From Palsa-504 sp963753225 (GTDB lineage: Bacteria; Actinomycetota; Actinomycetes; Streptosporangiales; Streptosporangiaceae), in NCBI GenBank assembly GCA_963753225.1, contig CAVWBQ010000017.1, forward strand, positions 106,762-170,761: a DNA stretch of 64,000 nucleotides, given 5' to 3'. The number at the start of each line of letters is the position of its first letter. Within the stretch, counting starts at the first letter, position 1. The notes under the pieces were generated by a model that ran no database searches, had not been told where the DNA came from, and saw only the letters and a program-made list of their open reading frames with translations. The translations under genes were made by a program, and so were the position numbers. Below, piece after piece: positions 32,394 to 41,195 of this stretch.

Positions 32394-33407
32394 TCAGGCC
32401 AGCATCCGCGGCAGCCCGAACCGTGCCATGGTGCTGTTGTCGACGAACCGCGTGACAGCGGAAATGCGGTCACCCGACAGCGTCAGCACGATCATCCCGT
32501 GCGCGCGGAACACCGGCGCGTAGGCTTCCTGCAGGTAGCACCCGAAGGCGGGCTGGCCGTTCGCCCGGGTCGGGACCAGCCGGTAATGCCGCGGGCCGCG
32601 CCAGCCCGCGATGTCCCGCAGGAAGGCGGCGATGGCCTCGGGGCCCTGGAACTCCAGCGTGACCGGCGGCATGGTGAACCAGGCGTCGTCGGTCAGCAGC
32701 GCGACCACGGCGTCGATGTCGTTGCCGGCGAAGGCGGTCGCGAACCGCGCCGCGATATCCCGTTCGCGGGCCGAACGAGGCAGCGGCGCACGCTCCCGGT
32801 CCGGGCCGGGGAGTCGGCCCTCCATTGTCGCCCTGGCCCGCTGCAGCGCGCTGTTCACCGAGGCCTCGCTGCTGTCCAGCATCTCCGCCACCTCGGATGA
32901 CCGGAACCCGAGCACGTCCCTGAGCACGAGCACGGCCCGCTGCCGCGGCGGCAGGTGCTGCACCGCGGTCACGAAGGCCAGCGCGATCGCCTCCTTGGCC
33001 TCGTACCGCGCCTCCGGACCCGCGTCAGCGTCGGGCATCCCCTCGAGCAGCACGTCCGGGTAGGGCTCCAGCCACAGCGGCTCGCCACGCCTGGTCGGCT
33101 CGGCGGTCAGGAACGTCGGCCCGGCCGGCTCGGTCCGCGGCCGGCGGCCGCTGGCCCGCAGCGCGTTCAGGCACCGGTTGGTCGCGATCTTGTACAGCCA
33201 GGTGCGCAGCGACGCCCTGCCCTCGTACTGGCCGAGCCCCCTCCAGGCGGCCAGCAGGGTCTCCTGCAGAATGTCCTCGGCGTCCTGCGCGGAGCCGAGG
33301 ATCCGGTAGCAGTGCAGCTGAAGCTCGCTGCGGTACGGATCCGTCAGCTCGCCGAACGCCCGGTCGTCCCCGCCCCGCGCCCGATCCAGCGTCGCCTCTA
33401 TCACCAC
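32394..33407 (-). CDS. ECF sigma factor with SnoaL-like C-terminal domain (SigJ/SigX5-like)
   Basis: The chosen start is the GTG at 33407, preceded by AAGGAGG at 33413-33419. The 337-residue protein has sigma region 2 (FGELTDPYRSELQLHCYRIL, GSAQDAEDILQETLLAAWRG, RTWLYKIATN) and region 4 (LPPRQRAVLVLRDVLGFRSS). A C-terminal SnoaL-like domain (FATAFAGNDIDAVVALLTDD) follows, as in the ECF groups that lack a separate anti-sigma factor; the extension modulates activity. The divergent MFS gene 118 bp away, and the small protein after it, are the likely regulon. The final ARFGLPRMLA is typical of this subgroup. Confidence 0.9.
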   Translation of the reverse strand: MVIEATLDRARGGDDRAFGELTDPYRSELQLHCYRILGSAQDAEDILQETLLAAWRGLGQYEGRASLRTWLYKIATNRCLNALRASGRRPRTEPAGPTFLTAEPTRRGEPLWLEPYPDVLLEGMPDADAGPEARYEAKEAIALAFVTAVQHLPPRQRAVLVLRDVLGFRSSEVAEMLDSSEASVNSALQRARATMEGRLPGPDRERAPLPRSARERDIAARFATAFAGNDIDAVVALLTDDAWFTMPPVTLEFQGPEAIAAFLRDIAGWRGPRHYRLVPTRANGQPAFGCYLQEAYAPVFRAHGMIVLTLSGDRISAVTRFVDNSTMARFGLPRMLA

Positions 33408-33524
33408 GGCAACCTCCTTCTCCGGTACGGACACCGCGGGCGCTGGAAAGTCATCGATCAACCCCACCGATCAGCTGGCGCCGGGCCCGGTGTCAGAACC
33501 AGTGACGGACCACGAGGAGGAGAC

Positions 33525-34964
33525 GTGAGTACAAACGGTACGCGCCTGACCCGCGGGCAAGGCTGGGTCCTGGCGCTGACCTCGGCGGCGTCGCTGATGG
33601 TGTCGCTGGACACGCAGGTCGTCGCGACGGCCCTGCCGGTGATCCGGCTGCACCTGCACGCGTCGCTAGCCGCCCTGGAGTGGACGGTGAATGCCTACAC
33701 CCTGAGCTTCGCGGTGCTGCTCCTGACCGGCGCGGCGCTGGGGGAGAGGCTGGGCCGGCGGCGGATGCTGGCCGCCGGGGTCGGCCTGTTCACCGCGGCC
33801 TCGGCCGGGTGCGCGCTGGCACCGGACGCCGGCGCGCTGGTCGCGGCCCGCGCCGTGCAGGGCGCGGGCGCGGCGCTGATGCTCCCGCTGGCGCTCGCCC
33901 TGCTGTCCGCGGCGTTCCCGCCGCAGCGCCGGGCCTGGGCGCTCGGAATGTTCGCCAGCGTGACCGGGATCGCGGTGCTGGCCGGGCCGGTCGTGGGCGG
34001 CGCGGTCTCCCAGGGCCTGGACTGGCCGTGGATTTTCTGGCTGAACGTCCCGATCGGGCTGGTCATGATCCCGCTGGTCCTGACCAGGATTCCGGCGGCC
34101 GAACGGTCTCGCGCCAGCCTCGACCCGGCTGGACTGCTCCTGGCCGCAGGTGGCGCCCTGTGCATCGTCTGGGCACTGATCCGGGCCAACAGCCTCGGCT
34201 GGACCAGCCCGGAGATCGCCGCCACGCTCGCGGCGGGGATCGTGCTCGGCGCGGCCTTCATCGCCTGGGAACTGCGGGCCGCCGAACCCATGGTGCCGCT
34301 GCGCCTGTTCCGCTCGCGGCCGATCGCGGCGGGCAACGCGGCCACCTTCAGCGTGTTCGCCCTGCTGATGGCCATGGTGTTCTTCATGGCGCAGTTCCTG
34401 GAGACCGGGCTGGGCTACGGGCCGCTCGGCGCCGGGCTGCGGCTGCTGCCCGGGTGGGCCACCCTGGCCGTGATCGCGCCGTTCGCCGGAACCCTCATCA
34501 ACCGGGTCGGTGAGCGCCCGCTGATCGTCGGCGGCCTGACCGTGACCGCGGGCGCCATGGCCTGGATCTCGCTGATCGCCCGGGTCGGCCTGCCCTATTG
34601 GCACCTCGTCGCGCCGCTGCTGCTGGCCGGGTGCGGGGTATCGGCGGCAATACCCGCCACAATGAGCGCGGTGATGACCGCCGTGCCGCCCGCCGCCATC
34701 GGCCAGGCCTCGGGCATCCTTAACACGCTGCGCCAGCTCGGCGGGGTGTTCGGCGTCGCGATCTGCGCCGCCGTCTTCGCCGCCAGCGGCCACTACGCCT
34801 CGCCCGCGACGTTCGTGGCCGGGTTCGGGCCAGCCATGGCCGCCTGCGCCGGGCTGGGCCTGCTCGGCGCGGCAGCCGGGCTGGTCATCCCCGGCCGCCG
34901 GCCAGTCCCCGACTTGACCATTCCAGTCCGTAACCACGCACCGAAAATCGAGATCAGGAGTTAG
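33525..34964 (+). CDS. MFS transporter, DHA2 (EmrB/QacA) family
   Basis: A 479-residue, probably 14-helix drug/proton antiporter. Key segments are SLDTQVVATALPVIRLHL in helix 1, GERLGRRRMLAAGVGLFTAA (motif A) after helix 2 and GIAVLAGPVVGGAVSQGLDW (motif C, antiporter signature) in helix 5. The GTG start has GAGGAGGAGAC directly upstream. It is divergent from the ECF sigma gene and nearly touches the next gene (2 bp apart), so the latter is co-transcribed. The substrate is unknown; such exporters usually confer resistance to hydrophobic compounds. Confidence 0.9.
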   Translation: MSTNGTRLTRGQGWVLALTSAASLMVSLDTQVVATALPVIRLHLHASLAALEWTVNAYTLSFAVLLLTGAALGERLGRRRMLAAGVGLFTAASAGCALAPDAGALVAARAVQGAGAALMLPLALALLSAAFPPQRRAWALGMFASVTGIAVLAGPVVGGAVSQGLDWPWIFWLNVPIGLVMIPLVLTRIPAAERSRASLDPAGLLLAAGGALCIVWALIRANSLGWTSPEIAATLAAGIVLGAAFIAWELRAAEPMVPLRLFRSRPIAAGNAATFSVFALLMAMVFFMAQFLETGLGYGPLGAGLRLLPGWATLAVIAPFAGTLINRVGERPLIVGGLTVTAGAMAWISLIARVGLPYWHLVAPLLLAGCGVSAAIPATMSAVMTAVPPAAIGQASGILNTLRQLGGVFGVAICAAVFAASGHYASPATFVAGFGPAMAACAGLGLLGAAAGLVIPGRRPVPDLTIPVRNHAPKIEIRS

Positions 34965-34966
34965 CC

Positions 34967-35269
34967 ATGCCGCAGAGCATCATCCGCTACCGGACCAAGC
35001 CTGACCAGGCCGACGCCAACGCCGAACTAGTCCGCGCCGTGTACGCCGAACTGCACCGCACCCGGCCCGACGGCTTCCGGTACACCACCCTCAGGCTGGA
35101 CGACCAGGTGACCTTCGTCCACATCACCCAGTCCGAACGCGACCCTAGCCCCATCCTCGAGGTCAAGGCGTTCGGTGAGTTCCAGGCCGGCATCAGGGAC
35201 CGGTGCGACGAGCCCCCGGTCGCGCAGGCCTTCACCGAGGTCGGTTCCTACCGCTTCCTTACCGGCTAG
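34967..35269 (+). CDS. Small alpha/beta-barrel-like protein
   Basis: A 100-residue protein with a beta-alpha-beta pattern (SIIRYRTKPDQADANAELVR, RYTTLRLDDQVTFVHIT, EVGSYRFLTG) that resembles dimeric alpha-beta barrel proteins of the antibiotic-biosynthesis monooxygenase type. Its catalytic residues, if any, are not evident. It starts 2 bp after the MFS stop, so it is translationally coupled to it. Its last 11 bp overlap the 3' end of the convergent epimerase gene (35259). Confidence 0.7.
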   Translation: MPQSIIRYRTKPDQADANAELVRAVYAELHRTRPDGFRYTTLRLDDQVTFVHITQSERDPSPILEVKAFGEFQAGIRDRCDEPPVAQAFTEVGSYRFLTG

Positions 35270-36197
35270 CCGGATCAACCGTCACGGCGACGATCTCCTC
35301 CCACGGCGCCGGCTTCAGGCCGAAGGCAGCCTGAGCGGCCGAGGAGTCCATGACGAAGTCGTCGCGGAACTGGTACTCGGTCTCGCGCACCTCTCGCAGG
35401 AGCGGTGAGAAGAGTCCCATTCCGCTCAGGACGACCGAGGGGATCTCGCCGACGCGCACCTGACCGACCCCGGCAGCCCGGGCGAAGTCGTCGATGACCT
35501 GACGCTGGCTGCGCGGCTCGTTCGACGGCACGTGCCAGGCACGCCCCCAGGCCCCGGGGTCGGTTCCCGCCGTGACCAGCATCCGGGCCACGTCGCCGGT
35601 GAACGACCAGGTGTGCGGTCGGCCGGCCCGGCCGAGCACTGAGACGCCCTTGCCCTGCCTGACCCGCCGGACGATCCGCTCGCCCAGCGCGCTCTGCGCG
35701 CCGGGCCCGACGAAATCGGCGGCGCGGACCTCGGTCACCCGGACCCGCCCAGCCTGGTGGGCAGCCAGCGCGTCCTGCCAGACGCGCGCCCGGACCCGCC
35801 CCTTGCGGCCCGTCGCGGCCAGCGGCGTGGCCTCGGTCATCGGGTGCGCCTCGTCGTAGCGGCCGGGGCCGTAGCCGTACAGGTTGGACAGCGTGACCAG
35901 TACCGCGCTGCTGCGTTCCGCGGCGGCGAGCACGCTGGCGGCGATCGGCGGCCAGTCCGCGGGCCAGCGGTGATAGGGCGGGTTGACGCAGTTGTAGATG
36001 ACCGAGATGCCCTCGGCCAGCCGCGCCATCGCCCCGGCGTCCGCCGCGTCCGCGGCCACATGGCTGATCCCAGCACGCCCAGCGGGCTCCAAGCCGTGGC
36101 GGCTGACGACGCTGACGCTGTCCCCGCGCTCGGCGAGCATCCCGGCCACCCGGCTGCCGATCACACCCGCCCCGACGACCAGAGATGACTCACCCAT
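35259..36197 (-). CDS. NAD-dependent epimerase/dehydratase family protein
   Basis: A 312-residue protein from the ATG at 36197, which has AAGGAGG at 36203-36209; the frame extends upstream into the regulator's promoter but is not coding there. The N-terminal Rossmann motif reads VVGAGVIGSRVAGMLAERG. LSNLYGYGPG would be the YxxxK-like active-site region, but the usual Lys spacing is altered (atypical extended SDR). It is divergent from a TetR gene with two inverted repeats between them, so it is the likely target of that repressor. The substrate cannot be predicted. Confidence 0.85.
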   Translation of the reverse strand: MGESSLVVGAGVIGSRVAGMLAERGDSVSVVSRHGLEPAGRAGISHVAADAADAGAMARLAEGISVIYNCVNPPYHRWPADWPPIAASVLAAAERSSAVLVTLSNLYGYGPGRYDEAHPMTEATPLAATGRKGRVRARVWQDALAAHQAGRVRVTEVRAADFVGPGAQSALGERIVRRVRQGKGVSVLGRAGRPHTWSFTGDVARMLVTAGTDPGAWGRAWHVPSNEPRSQRQVIDDFARAAGVGQVRVGEIPSVVLSGMGLFSPLLREVRETEYQFRDDFVMDSSAAQAAFGLKPAPWEEIVAVTVDPASR

Positions 36198-36215
36198 CGG
36201 AACCTCCTTGCAACT

Positions 36216-36291
36216 ACTGCTCTCATTAGTGAGCAGTGCTCTTGATTCCATAGTACGCAGCTGGCGGCCCAAGGCAAGAGCGGCGCTCTTG
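36216..36291. promoter_or_regulatory. Two inverted repeats in the epimerase-TetR intergenic region
   Basis: One site has arms ACTGCTC (36216-36222) and GAGCAGT (36231-36237). The second is CAAGAGC-GGC-GCTCTTG at 36275-36291, a perfect 17-bp palindrome. An isolated half-site GCTCTTG lies at 36238-36244. Their position between two divergent genes fits TetR operators. Confidence 0.6.
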
Positions 36292-36331
36292 TTTGTTGTC
36301 ATCGATCTCGTTTATGTGCGATCATCGGCAG

Positions 36332-37048
36332 ATGACCGATTCGGCGCTGCGCACCGCCCGGGAACGGGCCCGGGCCGAGATCACCGTGGAGATCCTGGAC
36401 GCCGCCCGCGGCTACCTGGCCACCGACGGCGCCACGGCGCTGAGCCTGCGGGCCATCGCCCGGGACCTCGGCATGGCCTCGTCCGCCCTGTACCGCTACT
36501 TCTCCAGCCGGGACGACCTGCTGACGAGGCTGATCGTCGACGCGTACGACTCACTCGGGGCGGCCGCCGAGGCCGCCGAGGCGGCCGCCGGCCGGGACGA
36601 CCTGGCCGGCCGCTTCGCCGCGACCTGCACGGCGGTCCGGGACTGGGCGCTGGCCCACCCGAACGAGTACGCGCTGATCTACGGCTCACCGGTGCCCGGC
36701 TACGCCGCTCCGGCCGACACCGTGCGGCCCGCCAGTCGGGTCACTACGCTGCTGCTCCGGATCATCGTCGAGGCCGCGGCCGCGGGCCGGATCCCGGCCG
36801 AGGACCTCAGGGACGCGGAGGCCCAGCCGGTGGCGGCCGCCCTGGCCCCGATCCGCTCCTACCTGCCCCCAGGCGTCCCGGCTCCGCTGGTCCAGCGCGC
36901 GCTGATGGTGTGGACGAACCTGTTCGGCGTCATCTCGTTCGAGCTCTTCGGCCAGCTGCACAACGTGGTCGCCGAACCCCCCGCCGGCCGCGACGCCTTC
37001 TTCTCCGAGTGCATCCGCCGCTGGACCACCTTCACCGCCATTACGTAA
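36332..37048 (+). CDS. TetR/AcrR family transcriptional regulator
   Basis: A 238-residue regulator. The HTH is at about residues 20-60 (DGATALSLRAIARDLGMASS, ALYRYFSSRDDLLTRL). The C-terminal half, with HPNEYALIYGSPVPGYAAP, is typical of the WHG-type TetR C-terminal domain of actinomycetes. I chose the ATG at 36332. It lies divergent to the epimerase and directly upstream of an SMP-30 gene. Two palindromes in the 134-bp upstream region are its likely binding sites. Confidence 0.88.
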   Translation: MTDSALRTARERARAEITVEILDAARGYLATDGATALSLRAIARDLGMASSALYRYFSSRDDLLTRLIVDAYDSLGAAAEAAEAAAGRDDLAGRFAATCTAVRDWALAHPNEYALIYGSPVPGYAAPADTVRPASRVTTLLLRIIVEAAAAGRIPAEDLRDAEAQPVAAALAPIRSYLPPGVPAPLVQRALMVWTNLFGVISFELFGQLHNVVAEPPAGRDAFFSECIRRWTTFTAIT

Positions 37049-37096
37049 CGCCCCCCCGCCCCCGCGCCCGGCCTGGGCGGATGGTATGGATGTGGC

Positions 37097-37972
37097 ATGA
37101 CCAGGAAACTCGACGCCGAGATCGCGTTCCCGGCTCAGTGCGAGCTGGCCGAGGGCCCGGTCTGGGACGCGGCCCGCGGGCTGCTCCGGTGGGTCGACAT
37201 CCTGCCCGGTGACGTGCACACACTCGATCCGGTCAGCGGAGCGCACAGCTCGTTCGGGGTCGGCCAGCCGGTCGGCACCGTGGGGCTGGCCAGCGACGGC
37301 GGGCTGGTCCTCGCCCTGGCGGGCGGGTTCGCCCTGTCCGGCCCGGAGGGCCAGGACCTGCGGCCCTTCGGCGACTTCTCGGTCGACCCGTCGGTGACCC
37401 GGTTCAACGACGGCAAGCCGGACCCGTGGGGCAGCTTCTGGGCCGGTACCATGGCCGTGCCGGAGGACAGCGGCTTTCCGTGCAGCCTGTACCGGCTCAG
37501 CCCGGACGGCGCGGTCACCGAACTGTTCGGCGGCGTCGGCCTGTCCAACGGCCTGGACTGGACCGGTGACCGGCGGGTGTTCTACTACTCGGACAGCCAC
37601 GCCGGAGTGGACGTGTTCGACACCGACCCGGACACCGGTGCGCTCGGCGCCCGGCGCCGCTTCGCGGAGGTTTCCGGCGGCGTGCCCGACGGGCTGACGC
37701 TCGACGCCGAGGGCGGCCTGTGGCTCGCCGTCTGGGGTAGCGGCGAGCTGCGCCGCTACACTCCGGACGGCCGCCTGGACACCGTCGTGAAGCTGCCGGT
37801 CAGCCAGGTCACCTCGGCCGCGTTCGGCGGCCCTGACCTGAGCACCCTGTACATCACCACCGCCCGGGAGAACTTCACCCCCGCCGACCTGGCCGCCCAG
37901 CCGCACGCCGGCGACATCTTCGCCTGCACCCCCGGCGTCACTGGCCGCCCGCCATACTTGTTCGGTGCCTGA
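37097..37972 (+). CDS. SMP-30/gluconolactonase family protein
   Basis: A 291-residue six-bladed beta-propeller hydrolase. The metal-binding Glu is in CELAEGPVWD, the Asn in RFNDGKPDPWGSFWAGTM, and the next Asn and Asp in GLSNGLDWT and YYSDSHAGVDVF; the later GGVPDGLTLDAEGGLWLAVW segment is also conserved. The family hydrolyses sugar lactones, for example in pentose or uronate catabolism. No signal peptide is present, so it acts in the cytoplasm. Its last 8 bp overlap the Nudix gene, so the two form an operon. Confidence 0.9.
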   Translation: MTRKLDAEIAFPAQCELAEGPVWDAARGLLRWVDILPGDVHTLDPVSGAHSSFGVGQPVGTVGLASDGGLVLALAGGFALSGPEGQDLRPFGDFSVDPSVTRFNDGKPDPWGSFWAGTMAVPEDSGFPCSLYRLSPDGAVTELFGGVGLSNGLDWTGDRRVFYYSDSHAGVDVFDTDPDTGALGARRRFAEVSGGVPDGLTLDAEGGLWLAVWGSGELRRYTPDGRLDTVVKLPVSQVTSAAFGGPDLSTLYITTARENFTPADLAAQPHAGDIFACTPGVTGRPPYLFGA

Positions 37973-38519
37973 TCTGACCACGCTGCTTGACCGCTACCGC
38001 CCGGGCGGCGACGCCGAGACGGCCGACCTGAAGCGGGTACGGGCCCTGCTGGAGTCCGGCGCCGACCCCTACCGGCGCGATCTCCCGCTGCACGTCACCG
38101 CGTCGGCGCTGATCGTGCACCCGCCCACCGGCCGGGTCCTGCTCCGCTGGCATCAGCGCCAGCAGGCCTGGCTGCAGGTCGGAGGCCACGGCGACCCGGG
38201 GGAGACCGACCCGTTGGCCATCGTCGCCCGGGAGGCGGAGGAGGAGACCGGCCTGACTGACCTGGTACCGTGGCCGGACGCCGAGATCAGGCAGGTGGTC
38301 ATCGTCGATGTCCCGCCGGGTAAGGGGGAGCCCGCCCACCAGCACGCCGACGTCAGGTTCTTCATGGTCACCGGCACCCCCGACGCGATCCGCGCCGAGA
38401 ACGCCCAGGCCCAGTTGCGCTGGCTGACCCTGCCCGCCGCCCGCGACACCACCTCCGAGCCCAATCTCAGGGTGGCCCTGGCCCGGATCGAGCCGCTCCT
38501 GAAGCCGTCGGCCACCTGA
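37965..38519 (+). CDS. Nudix hydrolase
   Basis: A 184-residue protein. The Nudix box is GGHGDPGETDPLAIVAREAE followed by EETGL, with the catalytic REAEEETG intact. VTASALIVHPPTGRVLLRWH precedes it. The start is a GTG that overlaps the end of the SMP-30 gene by 8 bp, so the genes are translationally coupled. Nudix proteins hydrolyse nucleoside diphosphate derivatives; here the substrate is open. Confidence 0.9.
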   Translation: MPDLTTLLDRYRPGGDAETADLKRVRALLESGADPYRRDLPLHVTASALIVHPPTGRVLLRWHQRQQAWLQVGGHGDPGETDPLAIVAREAEEETGLTDLVPWPDAEIRQVVIVDVPPGKGEPAHQHADVRFFMVTGTPDAIRAENAQAQLRWLTLPAARDTTSEPNLRVALARIEPLLKPSAT

Positions 38520-38585
38520 GCTTCCGGTGGCACCGGGCACTCCCGACTCGTACCGCTAAACAGTCACAGATTTATCATCAGGGCC

Positions 38586-39752
38586 ATGACAGGAATCCGG
38601 CTCGCAGACCGTATGGCCAGGCTCGGCACCGAATCTGCCTTCGAGGTCCTCGCCCGCGCCCGGGCCATCGAGGACGCCGGCGGGAAGATGATCCACCTGG
38701 AGATCGGCGAACCGGACTTCCCGACCGCCCCGCACATCGTCGAGGCCGCGGTCGAGGCACTGCATGCGGGCGCGACCCACTACGTGCCCGCGCCCGGCAT
38801 CCCGCCGCTGCGCCAGGCCGTGGCGGCCTTCCTGGAGCGCACCGGCCGGATGCGGGTGACGCCGGACCGCGTCGTCGTCACGCCGGGGGCCAAGCCGATC
38901 ATGTTCTTCAGCATCCTCGCCCTGGCCAACGAGGGCGACGAGGTGCTCTATCCCGATCCCGGGTTCCCGATGTACGAGTCGATCACCTCGTTCGCCGGCG
39001 CGGTTCCGGTGCCGGTCCCGCTGCGCGAGCGCAACGGCTTCCGCGTCGACACCGACGAACTCGAGCGGCTGATCACCGACCGGAGCCGGCTGCTCATCAT
39101 CAACTCGCCGCATAACCCGTGCGGTAGCGCGCTGACCCGCGAGGACTGCGAGGCGATCGCCGCGATCGCGCTGCGCCACGACCTGACGGTGCTGTCCGAC
39201 GAGGTGTACTAGGCCATCAGGTACGGGCACGGGCACGCGAGCGTGCTCGACGTCGACGGGATGGCCGACCGGACGATCCTGCTCGACGGGTGGTCGAAGA
39301 CGTTCGCGATGACGGGCTGGCGGCTGGGGTTCGGCGTGTTCCCGCCCGCACTGGTCGAGCCGGTCACCCGGCTGGCCATCAACTCGGTGTCGTGCACCTC
39401 CGCGTTCAGCCAGTACGCCGCGATCGCCGCCCTGGAGGGCCCATGGGATCCGGTCGATCAGATGGTGGCCGAGTTCCGCCGCCGCCGGGACATCATCGTG
39501 GCCGGGCTCAACGACATCCCCGGCATTACCTGCCTTGAGCCGCAGGGCGCGTTCTATGTGTTCCCGAACATCAAAGGCACCGGTCTGACATCGGCGGATC
39601 TGCAGGCCAGGTTGCTGGCAGAAACGGGGGTGGCGGCCTTGTCCGGCACCGCGTTCGGGCCGTGCGGCGAGGGTTTCCTGCGGTTCTCATACGCCAATTC
39701 GGTCGAGAACATCAAGTTGGCGCTCGAGGCCATCAGGGCGCAGTTGACCTGA
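38586..39752 (+). pseudogene. PLP aminotransferase class I, in-frame amber stop
   Basis: The reading frame is continuous across 388 codons except for a TAG at 39210-39212. Before it, the fold-type I aminotransferase signatures are good: MIHLEIGEPDFPTAPHIVEA, VTPGAKPIMFF and INSPHNPCGSALT, then LSDEVY. After it come DGWSKTFAMTGWRLGFGVFP, with the PLP-binding Lys, and the C-terminal domain. The stop follows DEVY, where Glu or Trp would be usual. A truncated protein would lack the catalytic Lys, so the gene is non-functional unless the stop is read through. All else looks undamaged, so the mutation is recent or a sequencing error. Confidence 0.85.
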
Positions 39753-39818
39753 GCAGTTGCACCCAGGGGCAGTTGCACCCAAGGAGAAAAAGGAGAGGGG
39801 CACCTCGGGGGAGCGCGG

Positions 39819-40022
39819 CTAGACCGGCTCGCCCTCGCCTTCGTCCTCGGGCATCTTGAGGAACTCCACCGCGGCCGCGCCCATGGACATGTCACCGGGC
39901 TGGAGCCCTTCATGGAGGCCGGGCGGGCTATCCGGGTTGATCTTGATGAAGGGCGGCAGCTGCGGTTCGGACCACACGACTTTTTTGCGCTTGCCGATGA
40001 CCCAGCGCCTAATCCTGACCAT
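39819..40022 (-). CDS. Small hydrophilic protein, tentative
   Basis: A 67-residue frame, MVRIRRWVIGKRKKVVWSEP, followed by a mixed-charge part ending EDEGEGEPV. A basic N-terminal and an acidic C-terminal half with a good codon pattern make it plausible, but I do not recognise it and its ribosome binding site is weak. It ends 67 bp after the aminotransferase, on the opposite strand. Confidence 0.35.
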   Translation of the reverse strand: MVRIRRWVIGKRKKVVWSEPQLPPFIKINPDSPPGLHEGLQPGDMSMGAAAVEFLKMPEDEGEGEPV

Positions 40023-40046
40023 GTTCTGTATCTACCCACGGCATCC

Positions 40047-40922
40047 TCAATAACCGCGACGCGCCGCCTTACCTGGAGCCATTTCCCGGTCCATCCCAGC
40101 GTCGGCGGGGCGGGCCTGCGGCTGGATGTCGCGGCGGGTGACGGCCAGGTAACCAACAAGGACCGCGACGGCGATCGCCACGATCACCGCGACCCGGCCG
40201 GAGCCGAAGCCGACGCCGCTGAGCGACTGTGCCCGGCCGAAATAGTCCGCGAACGACGCGCCCAGCGGGCGGGTCACCACGTAGGCGAACCAGAAGGCGG
40301 CGACCGCGTTGAGCCCGAGCCGCCACCAGAACGCCGCGGGGATCAAGATGATGGCGAAGAACATGATCGCCGACGCGAGATAGCCCAGGCCGAGGACGCT
40401 GGCGGTGAAGTCGCCCAGGGCGGTGCCGAGCGCGAAGGTCGCGAACACCACGGCCCAGTAGAAGGCCTCACGCCGGCGCGTGACGATGCTGTGGATCGAC
40501 AGCGTGCCCTCGCTGCGATACCAGAGCCAGAAGACCAGCGCGAGCACGACGGCCCACAGCAGCGTGGTGCCCGCGTACGGGATGCCGATGAACAGGTGCA
40601 GGGCGTCGGACACCCCCGTGCCGAAGATCGCGATCGCGTAGGCCAGGGACCAGTAGGCGACCGCGACGTAGCGGCGGGTCCTGAACTGCCAGACCAGGGC
40701 GATGACCAGCAGGCCCGCCTCCACGACCGCGCCGATCTCCCTGTTGCCGAGCGCCAGGTAGTCCGAGACCGCCTCGCCGCCGCAGGTCGTGAGGATCTTG
40801 ACGACCCAGAACAGGAGGGTGATCTCCGGCACCTTCGCGGCGAGCGGCTCCGGGAAGAGCAGGGCGCGGCGGGTACCCGAGCTCACCCGCCGCGTCCCGT
40901 GTCGAGCACCGCGACCGCACAC
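40047..40922 (-). CDS. Multi-pass membrane protein of the COG4705 type
   Basis: About 291 residues with seven hydrophobic segments. It starts with a short extension followed by KVPEITLLFWVVKILTT, a hallmark of the uncharacterised COG4705 membrane proteins, then YWSLAYAIAIFGTGVSDALH and later FWFAYVVTRPLGASFADYFG, where that motif is partly repeated. The family has a duplicated TM-TM-helix unit with a conserved Arg/Lys. Function unknown. The true start may be closer to KVPEITLL, since the first 30 residues are Arg-rich and not conserved. Confidence 0.8.
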   Translation of the reverse strand: MCGRGARHGTRRVSSGTRRALLFPEPLAAKVPEITLLFWVVKILTTCGGEAVSDYLALGNREIGAVVEAGLLVIALVWQFRTRRYVAVAYWSLAYAIAIFGTGVSDALHLFIGIPYAGTTLLWAVVLALVFWLWYRSEGTLSIHSIVTRRREAFYWAVVFATFALGTALGDFTASVLGLGYLASAIMFFAIILIPAAFWWRLGLNAVAAFWFAYVVTRPLGASFADYFGRAQSLSGVGFGSGRVAVIVAIAVAVLVGYLAVTRRDIQPQARPADAGMDREMAPGKAARRGY

Positions 40923-41195
40923 CCCGGCTGGCCCAGGTCCACATCCGACCAGGGTGGCGGCTCAGCGGGCAAGTCCCCTCCAACTCCAGACAGCGTGAGG
41001 AAACGCTATGCCGCGGCCCGTCGCCGACGGGACCCCCCCGAGGACGAATTCAGGCTCACCCGTCTCATCCTCAGGTCGGAGGAGCGCTCCGCATACCCGC
41101 CCCTACCAGCGACGATGCAGCGCAACCCGTGGCTGGCCCGAAGGTGTGCGGGTACGCTGCCGGTAAGCCACCACGAAGGACGCACATTGGGCACC

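Noticed and set aside
39912..41195. Upstream extension of the histidine kinase frame to 850 residues
   Set aside because: This part is antisense to the COG4705-type membrane gene, has charged low-complexity composition, and the kinase has a good start at 41196.
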